In this document: positions 45,414-53,206 of the stretch, one piece after another | Layout: each line of letters starts with the position of its first letter | Position numbering within the stretch: the first letter of the stretch is position 1 | Source: Glycomyces niveus | GTDB lineage: Bacteria > Actinomycetota > Actinomycetes > Mycobacteriales > Micromonosporaceae | Assembly (NCBI RefSeq): GCF_017592475.1 | Contig: NZ_JAGFNP010000003.1 | Span: 186,001 to 250,000 of the forward strand | Length of the DNA stretch: 64,000 nucleotides | Reading direction: 5' to 3' | Translations under genes and position numbers: made by a program | The notes under the pieces: model-generated | Databases searched by the model: none | What the model saw: only the letters and a program-made list of their open reading frames with translations | What the model was told of the DNA's origin: nothing

Positions 45414-46817
45414 CTAGCCGACGTCGAGCCGCAGCAGGTCGTCGACGGTTTCACGCGCCAGGATCACACGCGCCTCCCCGTTCCGGACGGCGACGACCGG
45501 GGGGCGGGGCACGTGGTTGTAGTTCGAGCCCATGGAGCGGCAGTAGGCGCCGGTTCCAGGGACCGCGATCAGGTCGCCCGGCGCGACGTCGGCCGGGAGG
45601 AATTCATCTTTAACAACAATGTCGCCGGCTTCGCAATGCTTTCCCACTACTCGGGCGAGTGCGGGCGTGGCGTCGGACGAGCGGGAGGCGAGCGTCGCCG
45701 AGTAGGTCGCGTCGTAGAGGGCGGTGCGGATGTTGTCGCTGATGCCGCCGTCGACGGAGACGTAGAGGCGGGCGGCGTCCCCGGCGAGGGTGACGGGCTT
45801 GACGGTGCCGACCTCGTAGAGCGTGAACATGGTGGGGCCGATGAGGCTGCGTCCGGGCTCGATGGAGAGGCGCGGGACGTCGATGCCGGCGGCGGCGCAC
45901 TCCTCGTCGACGATCTTGCGCAAGGACGCGGCGATGTCGGCGGGCGGCTGCGGGTCGTCCTGGCTGGTGTAGGCCATGCCGAAGCCGCCGCCGAGGTCCA
46001 TCTCGGGGATGCTGACGCCGAAGTCGCTCTGGAGCTTCGCGTGGAGGCGGGCGACGCGGGCGGCGGAGATCTCGAACGCGGCGGTGTCGAAGATCTGGGA
46101 GCCGATGTGCGAGTGCAGGCCGAGGAGGTCGAGGTGCGCGGCGTTGATGACGCGGCTGGCGGCCTCGTAGGCGGCGCCCCCGGCGAGTGAGAAGCCGAAC
46201 TTCTGGTCCTCGTGGGCGGTGGCGATGAACTCGTGCGTGTGGGCTTCGACGCCGACGTTGACACGGACCATGACGTTGGCACGCGTGCCGAGTTCGGCGG
46301 CGATCGCTTCGAGGCGCTCGATCTCGGTGAAGGAGTCGGCGACGATGCGCCCGACCCCGAGTTCGACCGCCTGGCGCAGTTCGGCGAGCGACTTGTTGTT
46401 GCCGTGGAGGCCGAGCTTGGCCGGTTCGAGCCCGGCTGCCAGCGCGACGGCGAGTTCCCCAGCGGTGCAGACGTCGACGAAGAGGCCTTCTTCGGCGGCG
46501 GCGCGGAGCACGGCCTTGGAGCAGAAGGCCTTGGAGGCGTAGAAGACGTCGGCGCCTTCGAACGCCTCGATCCAGGCGCGGCAGCGGGCGCGGAAGTCGT
46601 CTTCGTCGAAGACGTACGCGGGCGTGCCGAACTCGGCGGCGAGCTTCTCGACGGAGAGGCCGCCGATGTGCAGGACGCCGTCCTCGGCGCGTTCGACGTT
46701 CGACGCCCACAGCTGCGGCAGGAGCGTGTTGACGTCGTCGGGCACGCCGAGCCAGCCGGGGCGCAGCGCGGAGTAGTCGAAGTCGCCGTGCAGTGCGCCG
46801 GCTTCGTGGGTCCGCAT
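45414..46817 (-). CDS. lysA: Diaminopimelate decarboxylase
   Basis: Last step of lysine synthesis, PLP-dependent. The 467-residue barrel enzyme has the PLP Lys in DVFYASKAFCSKAV near residue 90, LGLHSHIGSQIFDTA (HSHIGSQ motif), MDLGGGFGMAYTSQDDPQP and SIEPGRSLIGPTM. A Cys-containing substrate motif is in PGTGAYCRSMGSNYNHVPRP. Its ATG shares one base with the argS stop (TAATG). In actinobacteria argS-lysA-hom-thrC-thrB is a common order. Confidence 0.97.
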   Translation of the reverse strand: MRTHEAGALHGDFDYSALRPGWLGVPDDVNTLLPQLWASNVERAEDGVLHIGGLSVEKLAAEFGTPAYVFDEDDFRARCRAWIEAFEGADVFYASKAFCSKAVLRAAAEEGLFVDVCTAGELAVALAAGLEPAKLGLHGNNKSLAELRQAVELGVGRIVADSFTEIERLEAIAAELGTRANVMVRVNVGVEAHTHEFIATAHEDQKFGFSLAGGAAYEAASRVINAAHLDLLGLHSHIGSQIFDTAAFEISAARVARLHAKLQSDFGVSIPEMDLGGGFGMAYTSQDDPQPPADIAASLRKIVDEECAAAGIDVPRLSIEPGRSLIGPTMFTLYEVGTVKPVTLAGDAARLYVSVDGGISDNIRTALYDATYSATLASRSSDATPALARVVGKHCEAGDIVVKDEFLPADVAPGDLIAVPGTGAYCRSMGSNYNHVPRPPVVAVRNGEARVILARETVDDLLRLDVG

Positions 46818-48466
46818 TACATCCGCTCCGGAGCCGAGACGCCGAGCAGGCCGAGCGCGTTGGCGAGGACGACGCGGGTGGCGTCGACGACCCAGAGGCG
46901 GGCCTGGTTGACCGGGGTGGTCGCCTCGTCGGGGAACGGCAGGACGCGGCAGTCGTGCTGGAACCGGTGGTAGGCGGCGGCGAGCTCTTCGGCGTACCGG
47001 GCGACCCTGTGGGGCTCGCGCAGCTCGGCGGCGGTGGCGACCACGGCCGGGAACTCGGCGAGGGCCTTGAGCAGGTCGGATTCGCGCGGGTGGCTCAGGA
47101 GCGAGGCGTCGTAGTCCTCGCCCTTGTCGACGCCGCGCTCGGCGGCGTTGCGGAGCACGCCGGAGGTCCGGGCGTGCGCGTACTGGACGTAGTAGACGGG
47201 GTTCTCGTTGCCGTGCTTGGTCCACAGGTCGATGTCGAGGTCGATCATCGAGTCGGCGGAGTAGCGGGTGAGCGCGTACCGGGCGGCGTCGACGCCGACG
47301 GCCTCGACCACGTCGTTGAGGGTGATCATGTTCCCGGCCCGCTTGGAGAGCCGGATCGGCTCGCCGTTCTTGAGCAGGTTCACGAACTGGCCGATCAGGA
47401 TTTCGAGGGTTCCCGGCTCGTCGCCGAACGCCTGGCTGATGGCCTGCATCCGGCCGACGTACCCGTGGTGGTCGGCGCCGAGCATGAGCACGAGCTTCTC
47501 GAAGCCGCGCTCGCGCTTGTCGAGGTAGTAGGCGCAGTCGGCGGCGAAGTAGGTCCAGCCGCCCTTGGAGTTCTTGAGGACCCGGTCCTTGTCGTCGCCG
47601 AAGTCGGTGGTGCGCAGCCACAGTGCGCCCTCGGCCTCGAAGACGTGTCCGAGCTCGGTCAGCCGCTCGACGGCCTTCTCGAGTTCGCCCCGGTCGTGCA
47701 GGTCCTTCTCGCTGAAGAACACGTCGAAGTGGGTGCCGAAGTCGGCCAGAGTGCCCTTGATCTCCTCGAGCATCAGCTCGAGACCGACGGTCCGGAAGAC
47801 GTCGAGCGGGTTCTCGGCGCTGAGCGCGTCGGGACGCCGCTTGAGGACATCGGCCGCGATGTCGTCGATGTAGGCGCCGACGTAGCCGTTCTCGGGGGTC
47901 GGTTCGCCTTTGGCGCGGGCCAGGAGCGAGCCGGCGAAATGCTCGACCTGCGCGCCGGCGTCGTTGACGTAATACTCGGCGGTGAGCTTCGCGCCGGAGG
48001 CGCGCATGACCCGGGCGAGCGAGTCGCCCACGGCGGCCCACCGGGTGCCGCCGGCGTGGATCGGGCCGGTCGGGTTGGCGGACACGAACTCGAGGTTGGC
48101 GAAGACGCCGTCCAGGGTGTTGTTGGTGCCGTAGGAGTCGCCGGCGGTGACGATCTTCCCGGCGATCCCGCCCGCCGCAGCGGCGTCGAGGGTGATGTTG
48201 AGGAAGCCGGGTCCGGCGATGTCGACCTTGGCGATGCCGTCGGTCGCGGTCAGGTTCTCGGCGATCTTCTCGGCGAGTGCCCGCGGGTTCGTGCCGGCCT
48301 TCTTGGCGGTCTGCAGCGCGATGTTGGAGGCGTAGTCGCCGTGCTTGGGGTCCCTGGGTCGCTCCACCGCCGTCTGGGCGGGCAGTACGGCGGCGTCCAG
48401 GCCCAGGGCCTCGAACGCGGTGCGCGTAGCGGACAGCACTTTCTCTGCGAGCGTCTCAGGAGTCAC
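46817..48466 (-). CDS. argS: Arginyl-tRNA synthetase
   Basis: Charges tRNA-Arg. The protein of about 549 residues is class I, with the HIGH-like motif NPTGPIHAGGTRWAAVGD near residue 126, the KMSKS-like IRLSKRAGNMITL near residue 345, and a C-terminal anticodon-binding DALR domain ending LLGVSAPERM. HAGG in place of HxGH is a known actinobacterial variant type. I use the GTG at 48466 because homology starts with TPETLAEKVLSA; an upstream start at 48553 adds unrelated residues. It probably leads the lysA-hom-thrC-thrB operon. Confidence 0.95.
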   Translation of the reverse strand: MTPETLAEKVLSATRTAFEALGLDAAVLPAQTAVERPRDPKHGDYASNIALQTAKKAGTNPRALAEKIAENLTATDGIAKVDIAGPGFLNITLDAAAAGGIAGKIVTAGDSYGTNNTLDGVFANLEFVSANPTGPIHAGGTRWAAVGDSLARVMRASGAKLTAEYYVNDAGAQVEHFAGSLLARAKGEPTPENGYVGAYIDDIAADVLKRRPDALSAENPLDVFRTVGLELMLEEIKGTLADFGTHFDVFFSEKDLHDRGELEKAVERLTELGHVFEAEGALWLRTTDFGDDKDRVLKNSKGGWTYFAADCAYYLDKRERGFEKLVLMLGADHHGYVGRMQAISQAFGDEPGTLEILIGQFVNLLKNGEPIRLSKRAGNMITLNDVVEAVGVDAARYALTRYSADSMIDLDIDLWTKHGNENPVYYVQYAHARTSGVLRNAAERGVDKGEDYDASLLSHPRESDLLKALAEFPAVVATAAELREPHRVARYAEELAAAYHRFQHDCRVLPFPDEATTPVNQARLWVVDATRVVLANALGLLGVSAPERM

Positions 48467-48570
48467 CCGGTAATCGTAGACGCCGCCCTTCCGCGCCCGC
48501 GAGTGATAAACCCCCTTGTGGCCTGCACGGGTAGGTTGCTTCTGTGCAACCACGACGGAAGGCCTCGAAC

Positions 48571-49266
48571 ATGCGCCCGCCTCACTACCGCTGGACCGCC
48601 CTCGCCGCCGCCCTCGCGCTCGGCGCGCTGGCCGGATGCACCCCCGACGAGGGCGGGGACGCGGGCGACGGCTCCGCTGCGGCCGAGCAGACGACCACGG
48701 CCGGGCCGGGCGAACTCGAAGGGGTGGAGAGCTTCTATGGGGAGTACGGCGACTACGTCGGCGTGATGACGGCGATCCAGGACGGGAAGACCACGGCCGA
48801 GGAGCTGGAGTTCCCGTTCGTGGCGCAGCAGGAGCACCTGGACACCCTGAACACCTGGGACGGGCAGAACCCGGTGTACGACCTCAAGCCCCCGGCGGGC
48901 GGGAACCACCTCTCGGTGTGGCAGACGTGCAACGGCTCGGTGTACGACGGGCCGATTGTCGACGGGAACGCGGTCCACTCGATGGAGCACGGCGCGGTGT
49001 GGCTCACCTACGACCCCGACCTCGTCGAGCCGGCGGACGTCGAGGCGCTGGCACTGCTGATCAGCGCCCGCGACTACTCCCTGATGAGCCCGTACCCGGG
49101 CCAGGGCGTGGCGGTGTCGCTCCAGTCGTGGGGCAACCGGTACCAGACCGAGGACCCGTCGGATCCGAAGATCAGCGAGTACCTGGACGTGTACGTCCTG
49201 AACGAGCGGTTCAACCCGGAGCCGAACGCGACCTGCTCGGGCGGTGTGACGACGACCGCGCCCTAG
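48571..49266 (+). CDS. DUF3105 lipoprotein
   Basis: A 231-residue predicted lipoprotein: signal segment ALAAALALGALAGC with the lipobox LAGC near residue 23, then an acidic linker and a DUF3105 domain. The domain has GGNHLSVWQTC, GSVYDGPIVDGNAVHSMEHG and WLTYDPDLV, with His residues and a Cys that suggest metal binding. The role of the family is not established. It is divergent from argS. ATG at 48571 has GGAAGG upstream; a GTG nine codons earlier is possible. The next gene encodes a paralogue. Confidence 0.85.
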   Translation: MRPPHYRWTALAAALALGALAGCTPDEGGDAGDGSAAAEQTTTAGPGELEGVESFYGEYGDYVGVMTAIQDGKTTAEELEFPFVAQQEHLDTLNTWDGQNPVYDLKPPAGGNHLSVWQTCNGSVYDGPIVDGNAVHSMEHGAVWLTYDPDLVEPADVEALALLISARDYSLMSPYPGQGVAVSLQSWGNRYQTEDPSDPKISEYLDVYVLNERFNPEPNATCSGGVTTTAP

Positions 49267-49280
49267 GCGGGTCGCCGGAA

Positions 49281-49321
49281 GTCGGTTCGGGGCGCGCTCT
49301 AAGGGAGTGCCCCGTGCCGAC
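49281..49321 (+). terminator. Hairpin after the DUF3105 lipoprotein gene
   Basis: A 13-base-pair stem with one mismatch and one wobble pair (49281-49293 with 49309-49321), 15 bases after the stop codon at 49266. Confidence 0.55.
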
Positions 49322-49406
49322 CGGGTAAGGTGGCGTACGCGAGTGGACTTCATACCAGTCCGCTCCGGCTCATCCCGAACTCGACGAATAAGGCTCTCCC
49401 CGCGAT

Positions 49407-50255
49407 ATGGCATCGAAGAAGCAGACCGCCAGCAAGGGCTCCGGCAAGAGCACGAGCAAAGGCGCAGTCGTTGAAAAAGGCCCGGCCGCTAAGAAAGACG
49501 CTGGCAAGGGCGACACCAAGGGCGGCCTGAGCAAGTCCTCGGCCCCCGCGAACGCCCGCCGTGGCCGCGCCGTGCAGGTCAAGCAGCCGAAGCCGTGGGG
49601 CCTGATCTGGACCTTCACCGGCGTCGGCGTCGTCGCCCTCGGCCTCATCGGGGCCGCGGTGTTCGTCGTCTGGGATCGCAGCCAGCCGCCGGAAGGGGTC
49701 ACCGACTTCTACGGCGAGTACAAGAACTACTCCGAGGTCACCGAGGCGCTGCAGGACGGCGACGTCAAGGAGGAGGACCTCGAGAACCCGTGGGTCGTCC
49801 AGCAGACCCACATCGACGGCGAGGACCCCATGGCGGTCCCCGAGTACGAGATCACCCCGCCCGCGGGCGGCAACCACCTCAGCCAGTGGCAGACGTGCAC
49901 CGGCTCGGTGTACGACGCGCCGATCATGGACGGCAACGCCGTCCACTCCCTCGAGCACGGCGCGGTGTGGCTGACCTACGACCCGGCGCTGGTCGACGGC
50001 GACGGCATCGAGGTGCTCGCCAAGAAGGTCGAGGGCCGCGACTTCTCCCTCATGAGCCCGTACCCGGAGATGGGCGTGGCGGTGTCGGTGCAGGCCTGGG
50101 GCGTCCAGTACAAGACGGACGACATCAACGACCCGAAGATCGACGAGTTCATGGACTTCTACATCCAGAACGCCGACAACGCGGCCGAGCCGGGCGCCCA
50201 GTGCGCCAACGGTCTGACCACGACCACGGCCGACCAGCAGATGCCGACGGGCTGA
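49407..50255 (+). CDS. DUF3105 membrane-anchored paralogue
   Basis: A 282-residue protein. The first 60 residues are very rich in Lys, Ser, Gly and Ala (SKGSGKSTSKGAVVEKG). One membrane helix follows at about residues 66-90 (LIWTFTGVGVVALGLIGAAVFVV), then a DUF3105 domain with the same landmarks as the preceding gene (GGNHLSQWQTC, DGNAVHSLEHG, FSLMSPYPEMG). The two domains are clearly related, so this is a tandem duplication in which one copy is a lipoprotein and the other a signal-anchored protein. The basic N-terminus could bind nucleic acid or membrane lipid. Confidence 0.85.
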   Translation: MASKKQTASKGSGKSTSKGAVVEKGPAAKKDAGKGDTKGGLSKSSAPANARRGRAVQVKQPKPWGLIWTFTGVGVVALGLIGAAVFVVWDRSQPPEGVTDFYGEYKNYSEVTEALQDGDVKEEDLENPWVVQQTHIDGEDPMAVPEYEITPPAGGNHLSQWQTCTGSVYDAPIMDGNAVHSLEHGAVWLTYDPALVDGDGIEVLAKKVEGRDFSLMSPYPEMGVAVSVQAWGVQYKTDDINDPKIDEFMDFYIQNADNAAEPGAQCANGLTTTTADQQMPTG

Positions 50256-50300
50256 CGGACGCGAACCTTTGGGGGAGACGCTCGTTAGGTAAGTAGGACA

Positions 50301-50327
50301 CGGGCGCTCTTATTCGGGGAGCGCCCG
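50301..50327 (+). terminator. Hairpin between DUF3105 and DUF305 genes
   Basis: A 9-base-pair perfect stem (50301-50309 with 50319-50327) with a nine-base loop, 46 bases after the DUF3105 stop and directly before the ribosome site of the DUF305 gene. It may be a terminator or an attenuating structure. Confidence 0.5.
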
Positions 50328-50344
50328 CCAGGAGAGGAACACGA

Positions 50345-50965
50345 ATGAGCCGCTTGTGGCGGAGGCCCGCACTGCTGATCGCGATCACCGCGGTCCTCAT
50401 GCTGACCGCGGGACTCGCGGTCGGCTGGGTGGCGGGCACCTCCGCCCCCGGCAACGACTCCGTCGAGGCCGGGTTCGCGCGCGACATGCAGACGCACCAC
50501 CAGCAGGCCGTCGAGATGGCCATGTACGAGTGGGCGAACGGCTCCGACACGGCGATGCGGACGATCGCGTACGACATCGCGACCACGCAGTCCACCGAGA
50601 TCGGCATGTACCGGACGTGGCTGCGCGACTGGGGCGTCGAGCTCTCCAGCGGCGAGCCGATGGCGTGGGCGGGCGAGGAGCACGCCCACGACAGCGCCGA
50701 GACCGGCGGGCTCATGCCGGGCATGGCCACCGACGAGCAGATGGAGGAGTTCAAGTCCCTCACCGGGGCCGAAGCCGACGTCATGTTCGCGGACCTCATG
50801 ATCGCCCACCACGTCGGCGGCGTCGACATGGCCCGGGCCGCGCTCGAGCGCACCGACAACGAACTGGTCGAGACCGCCGCGCGGCGCACGATCAGCAACC
50901 AGCAGTCCGAGATCGAGAATCTCGAGAACCACCGCGACAACATCCTGAACGCCGTCGAAGAGTAG
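50345..50965 (+). CDS. DUF305 family exported protein
   Basis: A 206-residue protein with a signal anchor at residues 9-30 (LLIAITAVLMLTAGLAVGWVAG) and two DUF305 halves: FARDMQTHHQQAVEMAMYE and FADLMIAHHVGGVDMARAAL. The paired HH residues and Met-rich MPGMATDEQM segment recall metal-handling members; cyanobacterial CopM, a periplasmic copper protein, belongs to DUF305. GAGAGGA lies before the ATG. The neighbouring DUF3105 genes also encode His-rich exported domains, so a shared metal-related function is possible. Confidence 0.87.
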   Translation: MSRLWRRPALLIAITAVLMLTAGLAVGWVAGTSAPGNDSVEAGFARDMQTHHQQAVEMAMYEWANGSDTAMRTIAYDIATTQSTEIGMYRTWLRDWGVELSSGEPMAWAGEEHAHDSAETGGLMPGMATDEQMEEFKSLTGAEADVMFADLMIAHHVGGVDMARAALERTDNELVETAARRTISNQQSEIENLENHRDNILNAVEE

Positions 50966-50975
50966 GAATGCGGCT

Positions 50976-51719
50976 GTGAGCGACCAGTGGGGGCCTCGAT
51001 ACGGCGACCCGTCGCACCCGACCACGGGGGAACTCCCCCGGGTCGGCGACGGCCGCACCGACGAGCAGCGCACGATCCAGGTCGACACGGTCGCCGACCC
51101 GCCGCCGCGCCAGGAATCGCGTTCGCGCTACCGCTACAGCTGGGAGACTCCCGCGCCCGCGGAGGAACCCGAGAGCCGCTTCTCCGAACCGTCGTCGTCT
51201 TACGACGCCGGCCAAGGCTTCTCCTCGTACGGTCCCTCCCAACCCCGCGAGCAGTCCGCCCCGCGCCCCGAGACGGGCTTCAGCAACTGGTCGGTCCCCC
51301 GGATCGGCCGCGAGAGCTCGGCCTCCGGCCTCACCGGCGAGCACTCCCGCCCGAGCCTGACCGGCCACCGCCCGGACGACACCGCCCAGTTCGCCCGCGT
51401 CGGCGACGGCGTCCGCGGCTCGGTCGGCCCCGTCTCCGTCCAGGTCGACCACGTCCGCGTCGACAACGGCGTCAACGGCGACACGCAGCTCCTCGACACG
51501 TCCAACTTCCGGCGCCCCCAGCCCGAGGAGATCCCGCCCGCCGAGCAAGCGCCCCAGCCCGAACCCGGCACAGGCTCTCTGCCCGCCATGCGCCACCAGG
51601 TCATCCCCGACTGGACCCAGACGCCCCTGCGCCTCCTCGCCGCCGCCGTCGTCGCCACCGCCGTCCTCGGCGCCTCCGCCGCCAGCCTCATCTCGATCGG
51701 CAACTGGATCAACCCCTGA
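50976..51719 (+). CDS. Largely disordered tail-anchored protein, unknown
   Basis: A 247-residue protein rich in Pro, Ser, Arg and Glu over the first 200 residues, with no recognisable domain, followed by one C-terminal membrane helix (LRLLAAAVVATAVLGASAASLISIG). Only eight residues or so follow the helix, so it may be tail-anchored with the disordered part in the cytoplasm. A GVRGSVGPVSVQVDHVRVDN segment with repeated valines may form a small beta element. GTG start lies ten bases after the DUF305 stop, so the two are likely co-transcribed. Confidence 0.65.
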   Translation: MSDQWGPRYGDPSHPTTGELPRVGDGRTDEQRTIQVDTVADPPPRQESRSRYRYSWETPAPAEEPESRFSEPSSSYDAGQGFSSYGPSQPREQSAPRPETGFSNWSVPRIGRESSASGLTGEHSRPSLTGHRPDDTAQFARVGDGVRGSVGPVSVQVDHVRVDNGVNGDTQLLDTSNFRRPQPEEIPPAEQAPQPEPGTGSLPAMRHQVIPDWTQTPLRLLAAAVVATAVLGASAASLISIGNWINP

Positions 51720-51774
51720 TCCGCCCTCCCTGTCACACCCGTGCGCGACCATGGTGGTGACGAGAGGGGTCCTG

Positions 51775-52116
51775 ATGCCGACCTGGGACGACGTAGTGGC
51801 CATCGCGAAACGCCTCCCCGAAGTCGAGGAGACGACCAGCTGGCAGACCCCCTCCCTCAAAGTCAAGGGCCGCTTCTTCGCCCGCCTCCGCACCGAGGCC
51901 GAAGGCGGCCTCGCCCTCGTCTGCGACCCCAGCGAGAAAGCCGCCCTCCTCGCCTCCGCCGACCCCGCCTTCTACACCACGCCCCACTACGACGGCTACG
52001 CCATGATCCTCATCCACCTCGACCGCATCGACGAACCCCGCCTCACCGACCTCATCGAAGACGCCTGGCTGATCAAGGCCCCCGTCAAACTCCGAAAAGC
52101 CTACGAGCAGCGGTGA
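51775..52116 (+). CDS. MmcQ/YjbR family protein
   Basis: A 113-residue protein with the YjbR/CyaY-like fold: MPTWDDVVAIAKRLPEVEE, SWQTPSLKVKGRFFARL, and a closing WLIKAPVKLRKAYEQ. Members bind DNA weakly in some reports, but no clear role is known. The ATG at 51775 has GAGAGGGG upstream. It ends beside a hairpin at 52124-52151. Confidence 0.88.
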   Translation: MPTWDDVVAIAKRLPEVEETTSWQTPSLKVKGRFFARLRTEAEGGLALVCDPSEKAALLASADPAFYTTPHYDGYAMILIHLDRIDEPRLTDLIEDAWLIKAPVKLRKAYEQR

Positions 52117-52123
52117 ACGCAAC

Positions 52124-52151
52124 GGGGCCGACCGCAGAAGCGGTCAGCCCC
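52124..52151. terminator. Hairpin between YjbR-like and nuclease-fold genes
   Basis: A 12-base-pair stem with one mismatch (52124-52135 with 52140-52151), loop AGAA. It lies between two convergent genes and nearly equals the core of the hairpin at 53162-53189 (26 of 28 bases). Confidence 0.75.
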
Positions 52152-52171
52152 ATCGAAGTAGCAGCGCGTAC

Positions 52172-53059
52172 TCAGTCGAAGATGTCCTCCGCGCGGGCAG
52201 CACTGAAGGCGCTGGTGAACCAACGCTCCGCCTGCTCCGCATCAGTACAGGCCAGAACCCGCTCCCGAACGGGCTCGGACACCTCGACGCCGCGAAGTTC
52301 GAACATCTCGAGGACGGCTTTCGCCATGCCCCTCGCCTCGCCGCGCGCTTCGCCCCGTGCTTCACCGCGCGCCTCGCCCCTGAGCTCCAACCTGCCGGCC
52401 GGGCTCTCAAGGTACTCCTGGTACGTCATGCTCATGTAGTCCTCCAAGACGTCGCACGCTTCGGTTGAGAGAAGTTGCAGCGCCCATCCAGCATACTGCT
52501 GGCGGTCCGACTCGGACAGCTCGATGAGCCTCCGACCGAGCCTGTGGGCTATCTGTTCGGCCTGCGGTCCTCCGCAGGCCGCCTTGAGAATCAGGATCTC
52601 CACCGCCTCTCTGGAGCGGTCCTCATCGATCTCCAGGAGGTCCTCCGGGTTGATGACATCGGGGAGCAGGGTGAAACCGGGCGGTCCGACTTCGATCGCC
52701 CGCCGCGCCCAGTCCGCGGTCGCCGCGTCAGTGCATATCGCGAGCAGCCGCACCGGGCACTTGAGACGGGCACGGAGGATCGTGAGGTACATCGGCCAGC
52801 TGTAGTGCTTCCGGTTGTCCTGGCCGCGTTGGACTTCGATGATGACGGCGAAGACCGGCACCCCTGCCTCGTTGCGGAACACCGCCGCGTTGTCGCAGTT
52901 GAGCTCGAGCGGGTCGTTGTTGGTGAGCGCCTCCGATTCGGCGACTGCGCTGGCGTACGCGGGGAACGCGGCGCCGAGGGTCTTGACAAGCAGTTCTGCC
53001 GCGAGCTCCGGACGGGCCTGGAACAGGCGGATGGGGACCTCATGCGAATGGGTGACCAT
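52172..53059 (-). CDS. Rpn/PD-(D/E)XK-like nuclease-fold protein with GEAR repeats
   Basis: A protein of about 295 residues. The N-terminal 200 residues resemble a large actinobacterial family of putative PD-(D/E)XK (Rpn-like) nucleases: the motif run is PLELNCDNAAVF (D), VFAVIIEVQRGQD (E-x-Q) and the RAIEVGPPGF segment. After that comes a tandem (RGEA)n repeat and a helical C-terminus ending ERWFTSAFSAARAEDIFD. Rpn relatives in Enterobacteria are transposase-like nucleases that promote recombination. The start may be ATG at 53059 or GTG at 53089. It is bounded by two nearly identical hairpins and lies between housekeeping genes. Confidence 0.7.
   Translation of the reverse strand: MVTHSHEVPIRLFQARPELAAELLVKTLGAAFPAYASAVAESEALTNNDPLELNCDNAAVFRNEAGVPVFAVIIEVQRGQDNRKHYSWPMYLTILRARLKCPVRLLAICTDAATADWARRAIEVGPPGFTLLPDVINPEDLLEIDEDRSREAVEILILKAACGGPQAEQIAHRLGRRLIELSESDRQQYAGWALQLLSTEACDVLEDYMSMTYQEYLESPAGRLELRGEARGEARGEARGEARGMAKAVLEMFELRGVEVSEPVRERVLACTDAEQAERWFTSAFSAARAEDIFD
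52330..52386 (-). repeat. 12-base tandem repeat encoding RGEA units
   Basis: Four to five copies of a 12-base unit (variants of CGCGGTGAAGCG) encode RGEARGEARGEARGEARG within the nuclease-fold gene. The copies have diverged at third positions, so the repeat is not fresh. Unit number changes keep the frame. Confidence 0.8.
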
Positions 53060-53155
53060 GACATGAAACGTTATTGGAACGCAGCGCACGATTCGCGTAT
53101 CGACACGACGACACGCACGAGGCGAGACGTGCCTGGTGTCACATTCAGAGACAAC

Positions 53156-53195
53156 GAATTCGGGGCCGACCGCAGATGCGGTCGGCCCCGAATTC
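53156..53195 (-). terminator. Terminator hairpin after cysN
   Basis: A perfect 18-base-pair stem (53156-53173 with 53178-53195), loop AGAT, 12 bases beyond the cysN stop. Its core matches the hairpin at 52124-52151 almost exactly. Confidence 0.8.
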
Positions 53196-53206
53196 GCTTG
53201 CGGCGC

